Origin: a virus
Virus record (IMG/VR): IMGVR_UViG_3300028025_000093
Location: 24,650 to 88,649 of that record
Direction: 5' to 3' (one strand)
DNA: 64,000 nucleotides
Shown here: one piece after another, positions 29,838 through 36,764 of the stretch
Position numbering within the stretch: the first letter of the stretch is position 1
How the letters are laid out: every line of letters starts with the position of its first letter
Position numbers and translations under genes: made by a program
Notes under the pieces: model-generated
What the model was told of the DNA's origin: nothing
What the model saw: the letters and a program-made list of their open reading frames with translations, nothing else
Databases searched by the model: none

Positions 29838-30551
29838 TTAAAAAAAACTTTGAAGACCCTCCAGGGTCTTCTTATGATGCTTTTTACATACAGGACAATC
29901 ATACTCAACATCTTGTTTCAATCTTGGCATAGTCTCAAAGAACTTTTGTACTTTGGCAAACTGCTCAGATGTTAAGTTGTTGATAAAATCTAATAGTTCT
30001 TGCTGAGTCTGTTCCTTAGCATAAAACAACTCATCACCCTGATAGATGTAATCAATGCACTTGGCAATTATCACAAACAAGTCATCAAGGTTTTCTGTAT
30101 CTAAAACTTGTAACTGATTCAATACTTGTAGAGTAGGGTACTTCATAACAACACCTACATCTCCGAATAGCGAAATATTAGCTTGGTGATCTGGAGACTT
30201 TTCTACAGCAATTTTTGTAATGTCAAAAGAGATTTGAACTCTGGCTTTTTCATCATCACAAGTATCACATGGAAAAATTAAATCAATAGTTTCCCCAACC
30301 GATTTAGCACGTAGTTGAGTGAAGATGTATTCTAGATCAAATGTAGCTAGATCATCTGGATTAATGTCCTCAACCACGCAAGACTTAACAACATCTTTAA
30401 GAGTGTTGACCATAACAATAGGATCTTCACTCTGTTGAGCAATCATCAATGCCTTTTCTTCACGAACTAGAAATGGTCTATATTTAATTTCTTTTCCACT
30501 AGACGGAATGGTCAACGTATACGTTGGGGTATTACTCATTGGTAAAGCCAT
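29838..30551 (-). CDS. 26: gp26-like baseplate hub / tape-measure chaperone
   Basis: A 237-residue protein of the T4 base plate family (gp26). GKEIKYRPFLVREEKALMIAQQ is the typical front; a CDTC...CPVCKKHHKK pair of CxxC motifs (about residues 98-101 and 222-225) could bind zinc. AAAGGAG before ATG 30551 decides the start. The gene ends in AGT TTT TTT TAA, a perfect site for -1 slippage into the next ORF, like lambda gpG/gpGT. Confidence 0.82.
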   Translation of the reverse strand: MALPMSNTPTYTLTIPSSGKEIKYRPFLVREEKALMIAQQSEDPIVMVNTLKDVVKSCVVEDINPDDLATFDLEYIFTQLRAKSVGETIDLIFPCDTCDDEKARVQISFDITKIAVEKSPDHQANISLFGDVGVVMKYPTLQVLNQLQVLDTENLDDLFVIIAKCIDYIYQGDELFYAKEQTQQELLDFINNLTSEQFAKVQKFFETMPRLKQDVEYDCPVCKKHHKKTLEGLQSFF

Positions 30552-30553
30552 AG

Positions 30554-30970
30554 TCAATCTCCTTTAGTCATATTCTTTATAAGTTTATTCAATTCAGCAG
30601 TGCTACCTACAAAGATAGCATTATTGGTTACGTTTTTAGATGAATCTTTTGGACCATCTAATTTAGATTTCTGTTGGTGCAAATCTAATAACTGTTGGTT
30701 TATATCCGCCAACTGTTTTACTAAATTACCTACAACTTCAAATGCACGTGGGTGCTCAGATTGCTTGGCTACCTCAAGTGCATGCATTAGTGCTTCTTGT
30801 CCTTGTGATAGTAGATCGTGTAAATTACCACGTGCTTTGTCAAAGTCATTTTCAATTTTATCTGATGGCTTTTGAATTAGTTCTCCAGTAGCAGCATCAA
30901 TAATCTCAACTTCAGTTTTAGTTACCGTTGGGGTATCAAAAACTTCAGATAATTTATCATCAAGTTTCAT
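30554..30970 (-). CDS. 16: gp16-like terminase small subunit
   Basis: A 138-residue helical protein. DFDKARGNLHDLLSQGQEALMHALEVAKQSEHPRAFEVVGNLVKQL is highly characteristic of gp16 of T4-group phages, with a long coiled helix in the middle. It recognises DNA for packaging with the large subunit gp17, which is not in this window. The last bases overlap the ribosome binding region of the gp26 gene. Confidence 0.88.
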   Translation of the reverse strand: MKLDDKLSEVFDTPTVTKTEVEIIDAATGELIQKPSDKIENDFDKARGNLHDLLSQGQEALMHALEVAKQSEHPRAFEVVGNLVKQLADINQQLLDLHQQKSKLDGPKDSSKNVTNNAIFVGSTAELNKLIKNMTKGD

Positions 30971-31299
30971 TAGTCATTCCTAGTATTACGAACAGGTGGA
31001 TCTTCCAAATTAGTATTTATGGGTTTAGTAATAGGTGTTGCAGGAATAACTCCAGCTATCTTTTCTTGACCACGTGACCACGCAGCAATCCCTAAAATAG
31101 CACCCATTGCCATATGAAATAAACCAGCACCTTTAAGTGTTAGTGGATCCCATTGACTGGTTACTGTACCGTTAGCCAATGCTTGTAGGATTGACCAAGC
31201 CATTGGATAAATGGCAAAGTCTAGAATACAAATGACCATGTACGTCCAACCCATGGCTGGACGCCATTTTTTATTCACCCAAGATTCTTGTTCTGTCAT
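30970..31299 (-). CDS. holin (three-helix type)
   Basis: A 109-residue membrane protein. KKWRPAMGWTYMVICILDFAIYPM matches the beginning of the 3TM holin family known from gene transfer agents and phages. Further hydrophobic segments lie at about 45 and 55-72 (LFHMAMGAILGIAAW). It would make holes in the inner membrane for the GH19 endolysin. The polar tail ends PPVRNTRND, the same ending as in the next gene upstream. Confidence 0.78.
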   Translation of the reverse strand: MTEQESWVNKKWRPAMGWTYMVICILDFAIYPMAWSILQALANGTVTSQWDPLTLKGAGLFHMAMGAILGIAAWSRGQEKIAGVIPATPITKPINTNLEDPPVRNTRND

Positions 31300-31739
31300 T
31301 AATCGTTACGAGTGTTTCTAGCCACTGGATCTCCAGGCTCTAGATAACTGCTAGACATTCCCATTGGCATTTGTGGCATTCCAGGCATAGAGGGCATTGA
31401 TGGGCGAGGAGGCATTCCACCAGCTGGAGGTGTTGGTGAAGATGGTGGGCGAGTCCAACCAGCATTAGCAGCTTTAAGTGCTTCAGCTTGAGCAGCTTTA
31501 TCATTACCAGCAAGCATAATACCAGACAGTGTACCTGTTAGGAATGTTGCGATAGGAATAATCAATTCAAAAAACTTTGAATCAATTGGTGAGATGGCAT
31601 TAAGTGGCTGTGTTACAAAGATGATAGAATATAAAACTACAAACACAATTCCAGTCAACGTTAAGGCTAGACAGATTCCAATAAAGAATCTCAGACGAGC
31701 CATCAGCTGATCTTCGGTATACATAAATTGATCGTTCAT
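31299..31739 (-). CDS. membrane protein with Pro/Met-rich tail
   Basis: A 146-residue protein with two membrane segments (LRFFIGICLALTLTGIVFVVLY and FFELIIPIATFLTGTLSGIML), then a Pro-, Met- and Gly-rich tail (PPRPSMPSMPGMPQMPMGM) and the final ARNTRND. ATG 31739 overlaps the stop of the preceding gene. The position next to the holin suggests a lysis function, perhaps an antiholin or second holin. Confidence 0.65.
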   Translation of the reverse strand: MNDQFMYTEDQLMARLRFFIGICLALTLTGIVFVVLYSIIFVTQPLNAISPIDSKFFELIIPIATFLTGTLSGIMLAGNDKAAQAEALKAANAGWTRPPSSPTPPAGGMPPRPSMPSMPGMPQMPMGMSSSYLEPGDPVARNTRND

Positions 31740-31996
31740 TTGCAAGATACTCCTGATGTTGGGGTTGATTGTTTAGGTTGTTCTGTGACTGGACCAAGTC
31801 TAGGATCACGTTGACCTTTAAAAATATGTTCTGGGCAAGATCTTGTTATATCACACAATGGCAGTTTACAAATATCTTTATCCCAGTTGGCTGGATCTTG
31901 GCATGGATATCTGTAACGATCTCCACCAAAGAATGCTAAAACTAATGGCAATACTAATAGTATGGCCAAATACTTAAATAGTTTTTTATCGTTCAT
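31736..31996 (-). CDS. small membrane-anchored Cys-rich protein
   Basis: An 86-residue protein with an N-terminal membrane helix (YLAILLVLPLVLAFF) and an outside part with five cysteines (YPCQDPANWDKDICKLPLCDITRSCPEHIF and a final C). It could be a spanin-like or other lysis protein, but no lipobox is seen. T4-group phages of water bacteria carry similar proteins. Confidence 0.65.
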   Translation of the reverse strand: MNDKKLFKYLAILLVLPLVLAFFGGDRYRYPCQDPANWDKDICKLPLCDITRSCPEHIFKGQRDPRLGPVTEQPKQSTPTSGVSCK

Positions 31997-31998
31997 TT

Positions 31999-32754
31999 TT
32001 ATCTTCCAGAAAATACAGAAGTAACACCAGTAGTTATACCTTGAGTTTCCCCAGTATTAACTTGCTGTTGAAATCCGTTAAAGTCGTTTGTATATTCAGT
32101 TGGAACGCTCTGTGCTTGACTCATGCCTGGAATTGGTTGTCCATTAATAGTAGGCATTTGAAAGAATCTTGAGAACTGAGATTCTTTAGCTTCTTTTGGC
32201 GTACTGTACGCAGTTGAACGCCAGTACTTGTAATTCATACTAACTTGTAGTTTCATTACTTCTTTTGTTTCATACCCAAGAGATATTGGGCTAATACTTT
32301 TCGGATAGCATTCAGACAGTTTAACTGAGTAGCGTTTTCTATCTTTTAAATCTTCAACTTCAATATCCAAGTCTGTAATATAGTTTTCATAATACTCAAA
32401 TGTTCTTGTGTATGGATTTTGAATAGAATCTATCCAACGATCAAAGAATAGTTTAACTTCCATATTGTTATCAACATAGAAAGTCATACTGATGTTATCA
32501 AATGTTTTCTCAGAAGGTACTTCACGTATCTCACCGTATTGTCTAATTTGATTGGTTATTAAGTTTTGTCCAGGAAGTGAAATCTCTGAACAAAACAACA
32601 ATAACTTTCTCATATTAGCAACAGATCCTACTGATTTTGGTGGGGTCATCATTACTGCGTATCTTGACGAACGCATTAACCCTTCAGTTTTAATCGTTGA
32701 TATAAAATTTCTTAAGCCAGAATTCTTTTGTGCTGGCGGATTGAAAATAGCCAT
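31999..32754 (-). CDS. 54: gp54-like baseplate/tail tube junction protein
   Basis: A 251-residue protein of the tail tube fold. FCSEISLPGQNL, YGEIREVPSEKTFDNISMTFYVDNNMEVKLFFDRWIDSIQNPYTRT and the last strand LQVSMNYKYWRS agree with the layout of T4 gp54 and gp19. In T4, gp54 caps the baseplate and starts tube growth. It could instead be the tube protein gp19 itself, but position with gp48 nearby favours gp54. Confidence 0.72.
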   Translation of the reverse strand: MAIFNPPAQKNSGLRNFISTIKTEGLMRSSRYAVMMTPPKSVGSVANMRKLLLFCSEISLPGQNLITNQIRQYGEIREVPSEKTFDNISMTFYVDNNMEVKLFFDRWIDSIQNPYTRTFEYYENYITDLDIEVEDLKDRKRYSVKLSECYPKSISPISLGYETKEVMKLQVSMNYKYWRSTAYSTPKEAKESQFSRFFQMPTINGQPIPGMSQAQSVPTEYTNDFNGFQQQVNTGETQGITTGVTSVFSGR

Positions 32755-33354
32755 TTAACCCATCTTCCTTTTTGAATCTGTCCAAACTTGTTGAGTAGTT
32801 GCGCCAACAAACCTTTCGACTGGCAATAACATAGCAGTTGCCCAGTCGTATGAAGGAACTTCTCTAAATGCGGATCTAACATGACCATCTAAATAATGTT
32901 TGACGCAAGGGATAGCTCCATTAAATCTTGATACTCCATCAATTAGTGCCCAAGAATACTTAATTCTAGTGGCTTCATTTAGCTTATTATTGCTGGCGTA
33001 CTGCATAAGTTTATCCAACAATCTAATACGTAATTGGTAGGGCAAATAGTGCATATTTAACCCAAGGAATCCGCCTTGCACCTTTCTAAACGGAAATACC
33101 AAGGGAAATCTATCGTAGTAAGGTAATTCGTTTTTAAGTTTAGGGTCGTATAAAAACATATACAGCTTACCTGGCATAATGGTCATCTTCAGCTGCTGCG
33201 GATTACCCTTTAACACTTTAGGTGGTGTTATTGATTGCTTAGACATAAGCAATGCTTGTTGACTGAACCAAGCACGAGACTTCTTGACTGCGTCGTCAAG
33301 GTTATACTTGTTTCGTTCGAATACGTCTTGGAGTGTAGGTGATTGTGTAGCCAT
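32755..33354 (-). CDS. conserved virion protein of T4-group phages
   Basis: A 199-residue protein. PGKLYMFLYDPKLKNELPYYDRFPLVFPFRKVQGGFLGLNMHYLPYQLRIRLLDKL is a strongly conserved type of segment in T4-group phages of aquatic bacteria. Some relatives may be annotated as DNA end protector (gp2), but I cannot confirm this. It lies between gp4 and gp54. A minus-strand CTAAATA box ends six bases before its start. Confidence 0.6.
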   Translation of the reverse strand: MATQSPTLQDVFERNKYNLDDAVKKSRAWFSQQALLMSKQSITPPKVLKGNPQQLKMTIMPGKLYMFLYDPKLKNELPYYDRFPLVFPFRKVQGGFLGLNMHYLPYQLRIRLLDKLMQYASNNKLNEATRIKYSWALIDGVSRFNGAIPCVKHYLDGHVRSAFREVPSYDWATAMLLPVERFVGATTQQVWTDSKRKMG

Positions 33355-33359
33355 ACTAT

Positions 33360-33366
33360 TATTTAG
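33360..33366 (-). promoter_or_regulatory. late promoter box CTAAATA
   Basis: On the minus strand CCTAAATAATAGTATGG: five bases separate the box from the ATG at 33354. The predicted transcript would begin at the start codon, as for the gp25 gene. Confidence 0.62.
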
Positions 33367-33367
33367 G

Positions 33368-33805
33368 TTACTTTAAGCCAAGTTCATGCTCAGTTATGAT
33401 CTTAAATTCCCAATTACGATCCTTAGCGTATTCCGTGGCAGCTTTCCACTTAGCTTGATTCTTAATAAAGGTCATAGACTCGGTTAAATACCTTTGAGTT
33501 TGACGACCTGGATATACTGGAGGTTGGGTTTGGCTAAAGGGTTTTACTTCTACTAGGTAAGTCTTTAATAAGCCATCTTTTTGTTTGACTTGTATCTGAA
33601 AGTCCACAAAATAGCGATGGATTCTGTCGTCAGTTGGGCATCTATACGGAACAACTGTTTCCTCAGATAACCATTTAACCACGGCAGGGTTTTTATCACA
33701 CCAAGAAGCGAATCTGGTCTCCCAAGACGAACGCATAATTATGTTCGTTGGATCTCCAGTATACTTTTGTGGAAACAGTGGTTTGAATAATCTTTTGTGG
33801 TACAT
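33368..33805 (-). CDS. 4: gp4-like head completion nuclease
   Basis: A 145-residue protein matching T4 gp4 (150 residues). YTGDPTNIIMRSSWETRFASWCDKNPAVVKWLSEE, HRYFVDFQIQVKQKDG and YLVEVKP form the PD-(D/E)XK-like core with D in VDF and E-x-K in VEVKP. It acts in late head assembly before tail joining. First gene of the minus-strand operon. Confidence 0.88.
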   Translation of the reverse strand: MYHKRLFKPLFPQKYTGDPTNIIMRSSWETRFASWCDKNPAVVKWLSEETVVPYRCPTDDRIHRYFVDFQIQVKQKDGLLKTYLVEVKPFSQTQPPVYPGRQTQRYLTESMTFIKNQAKWKAATEYAKDRNWEFKIITEHELGLK

Positions 33806-33808
33806 CGC

Positions 33809-33815
33809 CTAAATA
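33809..33815 (+). promoter_or_regulatory. late promoter box, plus strand
   Basis: CTAAATA, followed by ATAG, lies 32 bases before the gp48 gene and faces the minus-strand box at 33833-33839. Confidence 0.65.
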
Positions 33816-33832
33816 ATAGTAGTAATTGCTAA

Positions 33833-33839
33833 TATTTAG
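33833..33839 (-). promoter_or_regulatory. late promoter box, minus strand
   Basis: CTAAATA on the minus strand, 27 bases before the gp4 start. Together with the plus-strand box it forms a compact divergent late promoter region in a 42-base gap. Confidence 0.65.
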
Positions 33840-33847
33840 GGTGCCCA

Positions 33848-34990
33848 ATGCCAAACGCAGATAGAACAGCAGCAGAACAGGCTTTACAAGAAAGACTGAA
33901 AACCTCAACAAAATCATTCCAAGGTGGACCTCTGGAAAGAACTACTTTTGCTGATGGTAAATACGACATTAAAAACCACTCATATCCATCCAATTTGATG
34001 AGTTATGAATATGGTGGTAACTACGTTATTTTTTATATTAACGTGGCAGTCGAGTCAAAGCTATTCAACGATAAAACCATACAAACCGTAGCTGACGTTC
34101 CACCACGTCTACGCAGTAATGGTTTAATTGCTCAGAATGAACGACTATTTGGCAATGGTAGTGCTGGTGTAGATAAAGTAAAATTTGTTGGATTAAATGC
34201 AGCTGGACAAGTTATTGAAGGTGCAGTTGGTGGTGGTTTGCTAGCAGGTAAGGGTGGTGCTGTTGCTGGTGCAGCTTTAAATGCCGCACCTGCAGCTATT
34301 GGTATTGGTGCTGCAGCAACTCAAGCTGCATCTATTACTCGTGCTCAGAAAAGACTAAAAACTGCAATCGCCTTACATGTACCAAACCAATTAAATATTC
34401 GATACGGTGTAAGCTACTCTGAAGAAGATACGTTTGCATATCAAGCAGCTGCTGGTGGTGCTGAGGCTATTTCTAAATTTCTAGGTAAGGGTGGTAAAGC
34501 CAGTGAATTGGGCAATGATGCCGCAGCTATGGTTGGTGCCATGGGATTGAAGAGCGATAAGCAAGGTGCTGCTGCTTCAGCAGCCATGGGTCTTGCGGCA
34601 AATCCAAAGAAAGAACAACTATTCAAAAGCGTAGACTTTAGAACTTTCCAATTTGATTATCAATTCTTCCCAAGAGATATTGGTGAAGCTGAAAACGTAT
34701 TGCGTATTATTGAGCAATTCAAGTATCATATGCATCCAGAGTTTAAAGACACAAACCAGTTTTTATACATCTACCCATCTGAGTTTGATATTGCGTATTA
34801 TCAAGATGGTAAAGAAAACAAAAATCTACATCGTCACACTTCGTGCGTTCTTACAGAGATGAGTATTAATTACACACCTAACGGACAGTTCAATTCTTTC
34901 GCCAATGGTATGCCTACTCAAATTAACGTAGTGTTAAACTTTAAAGAACTTTCTACTCTTACCAAAGATCTTATTAAGGAAGGTTTATAA
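33848..34990 (+). CDS. 48: gp48-like baseplate tail-tube protein
   Basis: A 380-residue protein. YPSNLMSYEYGGNYVIFYINV is the hallmark of gp48, the cap between baseplate hub and tail tube. The middle is rich in Ala and Gly (GAVGGGLLAGKGGAVAGAALNAAPAAIGIGAA), probably flexible or membrane-like; the end (VDFRTFQFDYQFFPRDIGEAENVLRIIEQFKYHMHPE) is the tube-fold domain. Confidence 0.85.
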   Translation: MPNADRTAAEQALQERLKTSTKSFQGGPLERTTFADGKYDIKNHSYPSNLMSYEYGGNYVIFYINVAVESKLFNDKTIQTVADVPPRLRSNGLIAQNERLFGNGSAGVDKVKFVGLNAAGQVIEGAVGGGLLAGKGGAVAGAALNAAPAAIGIGAAATQAASITRAQKRLKTAIALHVPNQLNIRYGVSYSEEDTFAYQAAAGGAEAISKFLGKGGKASELGNDAAAMVGAMGLKSDKQGAAASAAMGLAANPKKEQLFKSVDFRTFQFDYQFFPRDIGEAENVLRIIEQFKYHMHPEFKDTNQFLYIYPSEFDIAYYQDGKENKNLHRHTSCVLTEMSINYTPNGQFNSFANGMPTQINVVLNFKELSTLTKDLIKEGL

Positions 34991-35484
34991 TGTACTTTCA
35001 AGATTTCCCAAATTTCCTTTATGATTTTGAGTTTACTAAAAATAAACGTGATGCACTTGTAATAACTGACATTACTCGCAACATTCGTTTCCGTAGAGAT
35101 GTATTGGCAAACATTACAGTATACGATGAGTATGATGTTATGGATGGTGAAACACCAGAGATAGTTGCCGAGAAAATTTACGGTAATGCTGAGTACCACT
35201 GGATTGTTATGTTAGTCAATGAACGCTTTGATTATAGAAAAGACTGGGTATTATCAATACCAAGACTAGAAGAATTCATCGCAGCCAAATATGGCGCACA
35301 ATCAGATGCTATTCATCACTATGAGGATAGTAAAGGTAATATTGTTCATGCAACAGCATCAGGTGCAGTTTCAGTTTCAAATCGCCAGTACGAAGAATAT
35401 GAAAACGAAAAGAAACGCAGAATTAAAATAGTTTCTCCTGCACTAATTGATACTGTTTTAAATAACTTTAAAGACTTATTATAA
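34990..35484 (+). CDS. 53: gp53-like baseplate wedge protein
   Basis: A 164-residue protein. MYFQDFPNFLYDF, then DGETPEIVAEKIYGNAEYHWIVMLVNERFDYRKDW, is typical of gp53, which includes a LysM-like segment and joins wedges around the hub. It shares one base with gp48. Confidence 0.88.
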   Translation: MYFQDFPNFLYDFEFTKNKRDALVITDITRNIRFRRDVLANITVYDEYDVMDGETPEIVAEKIYGNAEYHWIVMLVNERFDYRKDWVLSIPRLEEFIAAKYGAQSDAIHHYEDSKGNIVHATASGAVSVSNRQYEEYENEKKRRIKIVSPALIDTVLNNFKDLL

Positions 35485-36764
35485 TGCAACCTTCAAGTGT
35501 ATTAAGATTTGCTGGTGACGTAACAATAAACAAAGTTCTTGTTATTACACCAAGCGGATTTTATCAAGATATTGCCAACCAAGTTAAAGGTATTCAAATC
35601 TTTGAAGATTTGTTATCGCCATTTATCACAGGTTCAATAGTAGTAAAAGATTCCTTAGATTTAATGAACCTATTCCCATTCGTTGGTGAAGAATTCTTAG
35701 AGTTAGATGTAACAACACCTACTCTAAAAGAAGGTAATATAAAAGGTAAATTTTATATTTACAAAATGACTGATCGTGAACTAATTGGGGATAAAGCAGT
35801 TGCGTACCAATTACACTTTACCTCACAAGAGTCATTATTAGATTTAAACAAATCAATTAGTAAATCATTCTCTGGTAAAGTCTCTGATATTGCCACCAAG
35901 TTTTTAATGGATAAAACTATTGGATTGCAATCTACTAAAAATAATATTGTAGAGCAAACTTCCAATGAAACCAAGTATGTATCAAACTTTTGGTCACCTG
36001 TTAAAAACTTAGTTTATCTAACAGAACAAGCACTTAATAAAAGTGGTTCGCCAACATACGTATTCTTTGAGAATCGTGACGGATATAATTTCGTTTCACT
36101 TGAATCATTATACAAGAAACCTGTTAAACACAGTTTCATTAAAGACAACTACACCAGAGATGCACGTGGAACTACAGGATCTGTTAAGAATGTTCAAGAA
36201 GATTATAAACGTATAACTGACTTAAAAATTCCAGTGGGTATCGATTACATTGATAGAATTCAAAGTGGTGTGTATGCTTCCAGAATGTATTCATATGATC
36301 TAGCCACAAAGAAAGTTGAAAGTAAAAACTTTAGCGCAGTGGAAAAATTTAATCAAAGAAGCCACTTAAATGAGTTTCCAGCTTATTCTAAAAAAGTTAT
36401 CTCACGTTATGGTGCTAAACTATTTAATGAGTTAAAGTATTACAATAACTTTAGTAACTTTGGAGATGCTACTCCAACCAAGAGCATTCAAGAACGCATT
36501 TCTTTAATGAAGCAATCTGAATCTACTAAAATTGAAATTACAGTTCCAGGTCGTTGTGACTATACTGTTGGACAAAAAGTAGATATTAAACTATACAAAG
36601 CACAACCTACTAGTAAGAATGATAATAAAACCTTGGATAATATGTTCTCAGGCAACTATATTATTTCTGCTATAAATCATATGATAACAAGAGAAATGCA
36701 CGAGTGTTCTATGGAACTAATAAAAGATTCTCTATTAGTAAATCTTGATGGGAAAACCAAATAA
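35484..36764 (+). CDS. 27: gp27-like baseplate hub subunit
   Basis: A 426-residue protein with the hub layout: GIQIFEDLLSPFITGSIVVKDSLDLMNLFPFVGEEFLEL starts the first barrel, and VPGRCDYTVGQKVDIKLYKAQPTS near 350-375 the later one. T4 gp27 has 391 residues and forms the ring that holds gp5. The context gp53-27-5 agrees. Confidence 0.85.
   Translation: MQPSSVLRFAGDVTINKVLVITPSGFYQDIANQVKGIQIFEDLLSPFITGSIVVKDSLDLMNLFPFVGEEFLELDVTTPTLKEGNIKGKFYIYKMTDRELIGDKAVAYQLHFTSQESLLDLNKSISKSFSGKVSDIATKFLMDKTIGLQSTKNNIVEQTSNETKYVSNFWSPVKNLVYLTEQALNKSGSPTYVFFENRDGYNFVSLESLYKKPVKHSFIKDNYTRDARGTTGSVKNVQEDYKRITDLKIPVGIDYIDRIQSGVYASRMYSYDLATKKVESKNFSAVEKFNQRSHLNEFPAYSKKVISRYGAKLFNELKYYNNFSNFGDATPTKSIQERISLMKQSESTKIEITVPGRCDYTVGQKVDIKLYKAQPTSKNDNKTLDNMFSGNYIISAINHMITREMHECSMELIKDSLLVNLDGKTK

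Noticed and set aside
32755-33354. Definite gp2 DNA end protector
   Set aside because: Length and sequence do not allow a safe match to T4 gp2; kept as a conserved virion protein.
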